Source of the DNA: Straminergon stramineum
Taxonomy: Eukaryota > Streptophyta > Bryopsida > Hypnales > Calliergonaceae
Reading direction: 5' to 3'
Length of the DNA stretch: 64,000 nt
NCBI GenBank assembly: GCA_963920665.1
Contig: OY987266.1
Coordinates: forward strand, 14,265,001 to 14,329,000
The notes beneath the pieces were generated by a model. That model searched no databases and was not told the DNA's origin. It saw nothing but the letters and a program-made list of their open reading frames with translations. The position numbers and the translations under genes are program-made. This document shows, piece by piece, positions 52,241-62,780 of this stretch (position 1 is its first letter; each line of letters begins with the position of its first letter).

Positions 52241-54469
52241 TAATATGAACGGTTCTCACCGAGCTTGATGGTGGAATTGATGGAGCTCAAGCAGCTTGAA
52301 CTGTGTGGATATATGACATCATTCTTCTTCTTGAAGCTTTTTCAAGAATATCAATTGGATGAAGTGCTCTTTTCAGAACATTCATCAACCACCCAATGTA
52401 TGGTTGAGCACCAAGGAGTTATTATACCCTTAGAAGGGCAAAGCTTATGACCATGCCATCAAATATGGGAATCCTTCACGTTGCATGGTTCATTTTGTTA
52501 AAATAAGTGCATGAATTTTTCATTTTTTTCCAATTCTTTATCATTTTTGCAAAGACAAAATCACATGTCTTCTATAAGTCATAAAATTTTTAGATTCTTT
52601 TTGAAGATTTAAAATTCTTGTAAATTTTTAAGAAAAAGTGAAGAAAATTTGTATCAAATACAAAAGACCCTCAAAAAAAATTTAATTTCACCACAATTGT
52701 ATATTATAGTATAGAACATTATAGTGTAAACCAAACTTTAGTGTCATTCTATCATTAGAAATTCAATAGAATATTTTTATAGGCTCATCATTTAATGGCA
52801 ATAAAATATTCAATTATTTGTATTTTTCCAAATTTCAAATGAAATATAAACTAAAGTAGAGTTCCATAAAGTGCCCATTTAAGAGCTGAAAATTAATTTC
52901 TGGAGTCTAAACTTCTTGAAGTTTTTTCAGTAAATTTTCCTTGAAAGACAAATGGAATTGGCATCCAACCCAAGTTGTTTCATATTTTTGGAGCTTTGTG
53001 CACTTCATTATGAATTTTTGAAGTTGAAACAAGTGGTAACTAAAATTTTAGAGCTTGAGTGCTTCTTAGACTTCCTACCTTTTACTTCATTAACTTCATT
53101 TTGTTTTGATTTTGATGCAACTAAATTTGTTTTTTTGGCTTTTTAATCCTATGCCTAGGAAGTCCTCCCTCAAAAATCACCTCTAAAGTGTTGTTTCTAA
53201 AAATCAACAAAATAATATTTCTTAGAGCTATTTTTTCAAAAATTTAACCATGGAATCTTATTCAAAACTATTAAGTTAGTAAACTTCTAATTTTCAAAGA
53301 ATTTGACTATCAAGATTTTGATCTACTTGCAATCAAAGTTTAGTTTTGAAATAACAGTGAAGGTTTTTTCTTTAGCAAAATGACTTCGGGGGGCATATCT
53401 CAAAATTCTTACAAACAATTTTTGTTCCCTTTTTAAACCAATAATGAGTTGAGAACATGCATGCCATTTTTCACAAGTATTATTCAAAGCAATGGAAGAT
53501 TACTTACAAAGCCTTGTAGCCAATGGACAAATACTAGGTTAGAAAAAACAGGAATTTCACTTGAACTAAGCCCATCAAACATTTGCTTCAACCAATTGTT
53601 AGTCCTTACCCACTTGCACTCACCATGAAACATTTTTTCATGGGATGACCTCTCATTGGCTAGGTCTAAGACATACCATAGTGGACATCTTTGAAGTGTT
53701 TTGAGTTTGAAAAATCACTCAAGATGAAGTTTTTGTCAAAATCAAATGATGGGAGGGGGAGCACTATGAAAGGATAGTTTGTTGAGATTATTTTTCAAAT
53801 TATTTTTTGGATCTACCCAACCCATCAAAGAATGGCAGCAACCAAAAGATGGTTGTTTCATTGGACTTTTAGTTGGATTAATGCTTGAATGAATCCTCCA
53901 TTGAAATTCTTCACATTTTTGCTTAAGATAGTTTTGTACTAAAATGTATTGTTTATTTCAGTTCCATCAAATTGGTCATCAAAGAAGGATACTTTTTTAA
54001 AATTCAAATATTATTTTGGATGGATAAAACCATGGGTTTTGGACAAAATATTATCCTAAATTTTTTGTATTTACCATCTAGAATACAAACTATATTGCTG
54101 AATGGATAAATAAGGCATATAAAAGTTACAAGGATTTGAAGCTTCACTTCAGTAATGAACTACAACTCATATAAATTTAGTTGATTCAATTGATATTGTA
54201 TAGATTTCCAAAGGTCAATATTTAATAATTATTGAAGATTGAAGATTATTGAGGAATCAATATAACCTTGTAAAAACTACACATTCACATATCAATCAAG
54301 AGATGAAAACAAATATGTTTCGAACATACAAAATCTTGTTTTTTTCATCCACCTAAATGTTGGTCAAATTTTTTTGGTAGAATTTTGACATTGGTCATGT
54401 ATTTATTTTTATAAAATAATTACAAATATTCTATAATTAAAACTTAAAAGGGCACAAGAATGTTAACCA
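52241..54469. other. Gene-free AT-rich spacer
   Basis: No recognisable gene. A stretch at about 52620-52830 resembles 28200-28390 (shared GTATATTATAGT, TAGAACAT and ATAGTGTAAA words), indicating another diverged dispersed repeat. ORFs of up to 65 codons have no domain similarity. Confidence 0.4.
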
Positions 54470-54624
54470 AAATTTTGTTAAAATCTTGGTATTCCACAAA
54501 CTTGGCACTTTTATGTTTAGACCATGCAATTTGAAATCAATAATGGTCTTGGACTTTAGAACTACAGAAGGAAGTGAATAGAAAAATGGCTTATGGAATA
54601 TTGCCATTTTAGTAAAAAATTTCC
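54470..54624. mobile_element. MITE, TTAAAATGGCGGTATTCC family, degraded copy
   Basis: Shares TTGTTAAAATCTTGGTATTC, CACAAACTTGGCACTTTT and, at the other end, AAAAATGGCTTATGGAATAT and GCCATTTTAGTAA with the intact copy at 58856. The terminal repeats are eroded, so the exact ends are uncertain. Confidence 0.6.
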
Positions 54625-55274
54625 ATTGTTTCACTAGACAAAAAAATTATTTTCCAACTAAAAGATGACCACTTTGAAAGGTCTTGAATAAATAGGTTGA
54701 ATGACTTAAATTCTATTGAGAATTTTCAATAGAATGTGAAGAAGTTGAATTGTTACGTAGTAGTAAATCTAATAGTTTGGATATAATTTGTGGATCATAT
54801 TTTACAACTTGTGTGTTATATAAAGTCATTGTTAAATTATTATTCTTAGTTTCATTTTATAATAAATTTTTATAGTTTAAAAACATTCAAACTTTGGTGG
54901 TATGGTCCTTAAACTTGAAAGATAGAAAGACTTTGAAGTTTGAAAATTTTGTAATTGTAAAATTCAAAAATCAATAGATCACATGTGTTAGCGGAAAGGC
55001 CAAATTCTATTAAAATATATAATTTTAGGAATTATTTAAATCTTAAATTGGAATAGAAATGAGGAACTAGACTTGATAATTATGATAAACTTCATTTCAT
55101 TAGGTGGGTTCAAATTTAAAATGATTGACCATTTTCATGGCTAAAATTTAGACCTGAAATAAGGAGCTACAATTCTTAGAAGTTGCCAAAATATAGTAAT
55201 ACACAAAGGTAATTTTACCTAATGTCATTCAAATGTTTTTTGAATATGGTTTCCATTATTAAATAGTTTAAATA

Positions 55275-55425
55275 AATTATTGTTGGATTTTATTGAGAGG
55301 GAAAAGAGGATCCAAAATTCTCTTTGCTTGCATATTTAGATAATAACTTTATGAATCGCGATATGAATAAACTATGAATTATTAAAGTGCTAAATTGAGG
55401 GTATCCAAAATGTACATTAGAGTCT
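55275..55425. repeat. Dispersed repeat, ATGAATAAACTATGAATTT family, copy 3
   Basis: TTGTTGGATTTTATTGAGAG, GCTTGCATATTTAGATAATA, CGATATGAATAAACTATGAA and TTATTAAAGTGCTAAATTGA correspond in order to copies 1, 2 and 4. It stops a few bases before the left end of the MITE at 55431. Confidence 0.55.
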
Positions 55426-55430
55426 TATAT

Positions 55431-55816
55431 CATTAGAGAAAGTTTGGACTCTCCAGAGGGCTGCTAGGAAGTGTCGATAAGGACCCTCACTATATTACAT
55501 TTATCATGCTTGAGGAATTTTTCCCCTATTTTTGCACTTCGTCACTTCCAAATGTTAGAGCATTCACTCTCAAGTACTATTAGTTAGGGTGGTGACAAGT
55601 GTTGTTTTGACATTTGAAAGCACCCCCGAAGCACCTCCCTCTGACAATTGTGGATTAAAAAACTGAAATATACTTTTAGAACTCCTAATATTCACACAAG
55701 GTGAATCTTTGTTTTGTCAGAAAATTCCCTCTCTTGAATAGCTTCAATAGGCTCTAGAAATAGAATGGTTTGTCAAACCCTAGTAGCCCTTCAGAGAGTC
55801 CAAACTTTCTCTAATG
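55431..55816. mobile_element. 386 bp MITE, CATTAGAGAAAGTTTGGACT family, copy 1
   Basis: The terminal inverted repeats are CATTAGAGAAAGTTTGGACT followed by CTC on the left, and GAGAGTCCAAACTTTCTCTA followed by ATG on the right, perfect over the first 23 bases and continuing imperfectly. The copy at 62143 is close to 90 percent identical by eye over its whole length. No ORF. It abuts the next TTAA-flanked element. Confidence 0.85.
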
Positions 55817-56797
55817 TTAACCCCTCATCGCTTGAAGTCCAAACATGTGTAAAAACTGACTTGTTTTTTAACTACTATAAGTCTAAATTTCAGTGAGTTA
55901 TGAAAATCTCAACCATACAATATTGTAGTGTGCATGTTGTCGATGGTGTGAAACAAATTTGGGGTCATTTGACCGTATAGATTGAAAGATTATAATGTTT
56001 TAGTGTTGAAAAAAGATGCTGAAATTTTCTTAGAGACACATTTGGAGGTGAAATTCGATTTCTAAACCTACTCAATTGAAAAAACTTTGAACAACAAAGT
56101 GATTCAAAACCAAAAGACAAACACTTTGGTGAAAAAAAATCTCATTCAATTGACTCATTGTGTCTGCAAAATTGTTTTGAAATGTCAAAAAACAGTGAAA
56201 AAAGTAGCAAAAATTCACATCTACATTTGAACCTTCCTCTACTAAAATGATTCTCAATCACTCATAACCTCTTGGATTCATATGAAATTTTAATCTTATA
56301 AACTAGACTAGTATGCGCAACTTTTGCAACAAGAATTATTGAAAACGGACCATGTATGAAGAAGTTATAAGTTGCTGAAGTTCATTGTAATGCAAAAATG
56401 TCTGGATTTTGAACTTCGAATTGATCCCAAACATTCAAAAGAATTTGGATTGACATGAAAATTTTACCACTATAACTAGGCTTTACTGGGAACAAGACCC
56501 AATAATTTTTATTGAAAACGAACATTTAATGAGAAAGATACAAACCCCCGAAGTTGCAGCCATCAGAATGCAGTGAGGTGAACTCAAATTGAACCTGTGA
56601 ATTTTGAATGGCTCTCAAAAACTCAGTACATCTTGGATTGATCTGAAAATTTTACCACTGAAACTAGATTGATATGTGCAACTTTCCCAACAAGTTTTAT
56701 TGAATTCAAACATAGGATTCAAAAGTTAAAGCACTTTGAATTTTACTGCTAGACTATGAGAGGACACTTTTTGTCCCCTCCGGTGATGAGGGGTTGA
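55817..56797. mobile_element. TTAA-flanked element, ~1 kb, piggyBac-like ends, internal tandem repeats
   Basis: Left: TTAA (55817) then CCCCTCATCGC. Right: GGTGATGAGGGG then TTGA (56794), one change from TTAA; its complement reads CCCCTCATCACCGGAGGGGA then CAAAA. Inside, three tandem units of about 175-190 bases start at about 56271, 56443 and 56631, each with TTGGATT..(C/T)ATGAAA, AATTTTA, AACTAG and, further, CAACTTT and TTATTGAA. No coding frame. The end pair and the loss of one TTAA make this less certain than 16223 and 42479. Confidence 0.5.
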
Positions 56798-58855
56798 AGG
56801 TCATGTATTTCAGACAAGAATTTAGTTGGGACGATTTTGCCAAAAAAACAACCTCAATTAATAAGTGCATTCACATGTAGTTAACAAAGTAATCTATAGA
56901 TTAAGTATCTTTTTATCTAGAAAAGTAAAATATTTGTTATAGCGAGAGAATATCCAAGAATGTTCATGCATTGAAAATATATGAGATCGATCAACCAATT
57001 GTTCTCCAAATTGAGATGAACACTATTTTTTCCCCATCCTATTAGCTTCCCTATAGTCATCTGTCATCCAACTCAAAATATCCAAAACGTCTTATTTAAG
57101 GGTTTTGTATTACGCTACTTCTTATTAGGCTACCTTGTGAAGGAGTTATTAATATAATTTAGGAGTATATGAGAAAATATTATCCATAGGCACCAAACAG
57201 TCAATGAAATTCAAAATTGTTATAATGTCATTTTTTATTACATAGGTCAAGAAAATAGAGTGAGTTAACTATAAGACCCAAAAGAGTCCTTACAAGTCAC
57301 AAGTGCATTTCTTTTCTATTATAACACAAACTACCCTACTATCATGGGAGCTTTGACCATTTACATAATTTTTTTGAAGGTTTGTCTAACAACTATGTTA
57401 GGCAAAGGATTGATGTGCCTAAAATGTAGAAAAATCTCACCCAAAATGTTGAATTCTCGAAGAAATCATTCTGTTAAAAAATTCAAAGTTGCCTGAAACC
57501 TTGAACATGTTGAATGTCATCAACAAAGTCTTGCATACAATATAAAAGAAAGGAATGAAGGATATCATTGGACCTGAGACCATCATGATTTGTAAATAAT
57601 GAATTAAAAATCAGTTGAAGATAGAGCTGACTCATCTTCGAAGCAATACTTCATGCATTACAGTTCAAGCTACATTGCAAGTACAACAAACTTGCACCAA
57701 ACTGTCAAGCCCATGATACGAACTCTCCAATTTGCCACGATTCTAAAGTCAATGAAAGAAATGTACTACGGGAGTACATGGAGAAGATAGTACTACCTGA
57801 AACACAAGGAGGAGATATATACTGGGGGCCCAATTACTATAAGCCTAAAAGAAAGAAAATTAAAGAAAGAAAGAAAGAAATATGCCCACATTTGCTAAAC
57901 CGTTCGCCCCCCCGATGTATTCATTTTGCCGACATTACATTTCCGAGTAAATTAGAATGGTTTTGTCAACGGAGAGCACGAGGGAGATCAAGGCCATGAA
58001 CGTCATCAAGTTTATTTCCTGCTTGTGGACATGGCATGGTTTTTCACTGCAACCCTAGCCAAGCATTCATTAATTGTCAATCAATGCTGGTGAGCATCGA
58101 TCGATAAGACAGTACTGTCATATTGCATCACCTGTGCTGTAAAGTCTAGCTTTGTTCACGACCAAGGACGTTGTACGGAAATTATTACAATATTGTGCTC
58201 CCATGTTCGATCAACTTCAGTTGTTGTTATAATTACTACTGATCCAGAGCATTGAAGCTCACCAAGGGCCGAGTGGGCTGAGGAAGATCGAGAAATATAT
58301 GGATCCAGAGCAGTGCTAGCTGCTCAGAGGACACCTCCCGTGAGATGCATGTACACTCTCTTGCTCCATCGAACATATAGCACTTCACCTGCTAGATCAT
58401 CAGCTCCGGCTAGACCAATTAAGTGAAGAAATGCATCTAGCTAGATTGTGGTACTAACTGAAGCAGGTTCCAGGGAGTTCGATCAGATCGACCGATCTCT
58501 TCACAATATTCAAAGTCGATGGTGCTGAATCGAACTCTGTCTAAGTATGTGGTTGGATCTTGAGAGCGCAATTAGCGGGCCTCGATCGGTAGCTGACCCA
58601 CAACTGAAGTCAGGCTTTGATGAATTTGATATATGCTCTACGCTTCGTCGAACGTGTTCTTAACGGTACTACTACATTGTACTGCAATATCTTCGCTTTC
58701 TCATGATCATCAGGTAATTAAACTTTTCTGCTACTGATTCTTTTTAGAGGTCTGTCATCTTCAAGAGGCAGAAAACATGTAGGAATCTACTTAAAATTTC
58801 GGTTGTTTACATCTTACAATCTGAAGATCATCTATGGTAATACTGCAACCGAATT
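56798..58855. other. Spacer; from ~57.9 kb less AT-rich, rich in GATC words
   Basis: No gene recognised up to 57.7 kb. A GAAA microsatellite lies at about 57851-57880. From 58.0 to 58.65 kb composition is more balanced, with many CGATCGAT, CTAGCTAG and GATCGA words, unlike the desert. It could be a distal regulatory region or a non-coding transcript unit; no exon could be assigned. Confidence 0.35.
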
Positions 58856-59028
58856 GATATTTCGTTAAAATGGCGGTATTCCACAAACTTGGCACTTTTC
58901 GGATTACACTGTGCCTTTTGAAATTTATAATTCTCCTAGATTTCAGACTGTGTGATCTGAAATCTATACAAATCCTAGAAAATGAATGAAAAAATGGCGT
59001 ATGAATACCGCCATTTTAACGAAATATC
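58856..59028. mobile_element. 173 bp MITE, TTAAAATGGCGGTATTCC family, intact copy
   Basis: GATATTTCGTTAAAATGGCG followed by GTATTC on the left and GAATACCGCCATTTTAACGA followed by AATATC on the right are perfect inverted repeats of 26 bases. The interior is partly palindromic around AGATTTCAGACTGTG. No ORF. It lies about 620 bases upstream of the glycosyltransferase start codon. Confidence 0.88.
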
Positions 59029-59652
59029 TGTTAACCATATTACCATGATATCGTCATTGTAATACGTGCATGCGCCACTTGCTGACATTGATTCATGTAT
59101 AGTTGGATAACTTCGATTCGATCGGGATTACATCGTGTATAATGTACTAGACAGAACACGATATACACGATATACGTTGACTTCATTCTCGCTAGTTTTG
59201 TGGATTTCAGTGTTCCAAATTGACGCAGCATAATTTCAGAGTTCAAAATTGATCGATCAGTCGCCCGATTGGAACCTCAGAAATAGCTCGAAATTAAGCT
59301 AAGTAACCTTTATTTTCAGTGCTCTTCTCTTAGGTATTGAAGATGTAACGTTTCTAACTCCAACATTCAGTGAGCCTCAGCATGTGTACCAAGCACCACA
59401 CCGCAAAAGTTTGTACGTGTATTAGTTCCACAGCGAGAGTGCATCTCATGCCATACCCGGATTCAATATAATCATGGTAGTTAAAAAATCATTATCTCTA
59501 GCTGAACACCTGGTTCAGACCTGAAATTCACTGCCATGACTGTGAAAAACTGGAAATGTGAACTAGCTTATAAGTAGATCGATATAGTTACTGTATACTG
59601 GTATATCTAAAAAGCACGCTTGTTCAGCACGTACATTTTCTTCGACTCGAAA
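59029..59652. promoter_or_regulatory. Probable promoter of the GT23-like gene
   Basis: Intergenic DNA between the MITE and the start codon. It contains GATCGATCAG (about 59252) and AAGTAGATCGATATAG (about 59573). No TATA box or transcription start could be assigned. An in-frame upstream ATG at 59620 would add 11 residues. Confidence 0.3.
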
Positions 59653-61918
59653 ATGTCTGCCCATGGCGCAACGTCGAGCAGCGAGAAGCTGAAGGTGTCC
59701 ATCGCTACGGCAGTTCTATCCTTCCTAGCGGCTGCATTGCTCATTGTCACGTTGCAATTCGAACACGTCCCCAAGGAAATACAATTCCAAACACCCGAAA
59801 GTTTCAACACCAGCACTGACGGATGCCACACCCCGGAATGCGAGGTTAAGTGGTTCCCCCCTCGAACGTGGACCCAGCCATCAAAGTATTCCACTGTCGC
59901 TTCGTCCCACCACGGCTTACAAATGTACGGAACGCTCGCTGCGCAACAAGCCATCTGGACGCATCAGCACCCCAGTACGTGCCATGACAAGAAATTTTTA
60001 ATTTACGAGGCTCAATATGGTGACCACGGCATTGGCTCCATGATCCACGTCGCAGGGGTCGCCTTGCTAGCAGCGTTGAACACGAACCGGATCCTGGTTC
60101 TGGCTCCGCAGCCGAACGTCGGATGGGTCCAGGGGCAGTACTGCGAGGGCCTGGACACCATGGACGAGTGCTACTTCGAGCCATTTTCGTCGTGCACGAT
60201 CTATGACGCCTTTGGAAGGGATTTGGAAGTGACGAATGAGAATTTTCTGAGATTCACGGAGCTGACTATGGTGGGGCCGGAAAAAGGCAGCAGCGAGAGA
60301 GTGTTGAGAACCAGTGTGCAACACATGGCAGGCAGCGCGTTGAGGTCTGCCACGCCTGACATGTTCCACAGCATGCTGGAACGGGGGAATGTTTCAGTTG
60401 GTTTCTATTACTGGTGGAGGGCGCAAAGCAGCGCGTATATTGTGCGCCCGACGCTGCGGACGCTAAGAGAACTCGACCGGCGCAGGGAGTCTGAGGTCTT
60501 CCAGGGCCAGCCCATCGAACCAGGTCAGATTTGTATGAACATGGGTACCCATGTTATGCTGCCACACATACTACTGCTCCATTTTAGGAAATCAGGCATA
60601 AATAATTAATATTGAAAGTTTCGTTTTATCTACTTCCAGAGTAATTAAGGTAACCTCATCGATCTAAAGACGGCCCTGTTGCAAAACTGACCCTACAGAT
60701 TTTTGTGTACAAGGTATACACTCTGAACCTGAAAGCCTAAGGTCGATTTCAAATAAATAACACCTTGAAATTCATAGGTTCTTCTTGTGGTGTCCAACTC
60801 AGTTATGCTAAGAGAATCCAGAATCTGCCTTCGTTTCCCAACAAGACCCAACGAGACAGCTAAAGCTTACGAAACATGTTGGGATTCTCATTCAAATGCT
60901 TAAATTTCAGTATGATTAAGTAAATTGTTCCCTTCTCAGCTTCAAATATAATTTCAAATGTTGAACTCACTCTCCTAATTAAGCAACATAAGTCTTCAAT
61001 AATACTAATAACAATTCAAAAGTTGGTACAACTTCTATCAATTTCGTTCTATGGCGGATATTCACGATCGACATTGGCGCCTTGAAACCTCGTAAAATTT
61101 CTCTCCCTTACGTACGTCCTAGCTTAATTATAAGCGCTTCGGGTATTAGAGAGTTCCAATATGGTTCTGTACATTGTTACTTCACATGCCTCAAATTTTG
61201 TCACAAGTGTTTAACTCCCTCTCATTACCAACGTACGTTGCAAGACTTCAACAATTAATGAATTTTAACAATTCATTAGTCGGTAAGTCGATACAACAAC
61301 TATCGATTTTGTTCAATTTGCGGATGTTCAGGACATTGGCACATTTGAACCTAAATCTCTTCCCATACGTCTTAGAGCTTCGTGCACTTAGGTGTTACAA
61401 TTCTCGACACTCTGAATCATGCCCCAAAGAAATGAAACTGACGTTCTAGCTATCCCGGCCCAAACTCAGGCACCATCTCTGTGCACGTCCGTCACGGGGA
61501 CAAATGGAAGGAGGCAAAGCTGCAACCCGACTCGGAGTTCTTGCGCACCGCAGAGGCCTTGATTGCATACCAGCCGGACGTCCTGCAGCGCCGCATCTTC
61601 CTGAGCACGGAGGATCCCAAGACGGTTTCCTTCTTCGCCCAATTGAGCAACTGGACGGTGCAATACACGAACGTCTCCCGTATTGATGATCCCACCGTGG
61701 GTCCTGCGGATTTCGCAAGAAAGATCGGATGGGACGAAGAGTTTCTCAACAGCTTGCTCAGTCTGCAGTTGGCGTTGGAGTGCGATGGCTTCGTGGGCAC
61801 CATTGAATCCAACTGGAATCGACTCATCGATCAGCTTCGGTCCACTTCGGGATCCAAGTTCCACAGAGTCTACGTTGATGTCGTCCAAGGCTTTCATGTC
61901 CAGGATTTTAACTGGTGA
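59653..61918 (+). CDS. GT23-like (alpha-1,6-fucosyltransferase-like) type II membrane glycosyltransferase
   Basis: Two exons, 59653-60523 and 61470-61918, with one GT-AG intron; 439 residues. A short Ser/Lys-rich cytosolic tail is followed by one membrane anchor at about 15-36 (VSIATAVLSFLAAALLIVTL), so a Golgi lumenal enzyme is expected. The lumenal part contains YGDHGIGSMIHVAG, a Cys-rich CEGLDTMDEC, and near 295-302 the donor-binding loop VHVRHGDK, matching the HxR.GD/HxRRTDK motif of FUT8/NodZ-type GT23 enzymes. Later STEDPKTVSFF and CDGFVGTIESNWNRL resemble their acceptor/nucleotide region. Several N-x-S/T sites are present. The exons are strikingly GC-richer than the flanks. It may start at 59620 instead. 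Donor and acceptor are unproven; a general O-fucosyltransferase-like role is the alternative. Confidence 0.8.
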
Positions 61919-62142
61919 CATTGCTTGGTGGTCTCTAATGCATAGGAGAAATCTAAAGCCGTGTATATGGAATTTCTGAAGAATTGCATAGTCAAGGTCC
62001 AGTGATGATAGAAGAGTAGGATACACTAGGAATGGAATTGGGACACAATACGACAATCATACTCTATGTGCTTAAGACACAATAGGACATTCGTCCAATT
62101 TCCGTAGAATGATGGACATTTTGGGTTTCTCCAATCAGGTAC
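61919..62142. other. 3' flank of the GT23-like gene
   Basis: Presumed 3' UTR and flank. No coding signal; a canonical polyadenylation hexamer was not assigned. Confidence 0.35.
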
Positions 62143-62527
62143 CATTAGAGAAAGTTTGGACTCTCCAGAGGGCTACCAGGAAGTGCCGGTAGGGATCCTC
62201 AATGTATTACATTTATTTTGCTTGAGGAACTTTTCCCCTATTTCTACACTTTGTCACTTCCAAATGTCAGAGCATTCACTCTCAAGTACTACTAGTTAGG
62301 GTTGTGATAAGTGTTGTTTTGATATTTGAAAGTATCCCGAAGCACCTCCCTCTGACAATTGTGGAATAAAAAATTGAAATATACTTTTGGAACTCCTGAT
62401 ATTCACACAAGGTGAATCTTTTTTTTGTCAAGAAATTCCCTCTTTTGAGTAGCTTCAATAGGCTCTAGAAATAGACTATCTTGTCAAACCCTGGCAACCC
62501 TCCGGAGAATCCAAACTTTCTCTAATG
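62143..62527. mobile_element. 385 bp MITE, CATTAGAGAAAGTTTGGACT family, copy 2
   Basis: Same orientation and same ends as the copy at 55431: CATTAGAGAAAGTTTGGACT on the left, GAATCCAAACTTTCTCTAAT followed by G on the right. The two copies differ by scattered substitutions and a few single-base gaps. It lies about 225 bases after the glycosyltransferase stop codon, probably in or just past its 3' UTR. Confidence 0.85.
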
Positions 62528-62594
62528 CCTAACTATACCTGGAATGGTTTGAATAACTATGGGAGCATGTTTCACATTATTAAACTATCCAAAT

Positions 62595-62780
62595 TTTTCG
62601 GTTGGACCTTATTGAGAGTTCAGAAGGGGATTTGAGATTTTTCTGAGCATGCATTTTTGTAGACAATGGATGAATAAATTGCAAATTTTTAAAGCACTGA
62701 ATATCGGTGTATCTATAATCGACCCTAGATTCTCATATTGAGAGGGCATACAGTTTAGGTAAGAATCTAAATGGGATGGA
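62595..62780. repeat. Dispersed repeat, ATGAATAAACTATGAATTT family, copy 4
   Basis: TCGGTTGGACCTTATTGAGA, GAGCATGCATTTTTGTAGAC, GGATGAATAAATTGCAAATT and GAATATCGGTGTATCTATAA follow the same order as copies 1-3. Confidence 0.55.

Noticed and set aside
51851..52243. 130-codon plus-strand ORF
   Set aside because: It reads through the 28-29 bp minisatellite; the repeated pattern of the peptide follows from the DNA repeat.
59846..60369. Minus-strand ORFs of 100-112 codons across the GT23-like gene
   Set aside because: They are shadows of a GC-rich coding exon on the other strand.
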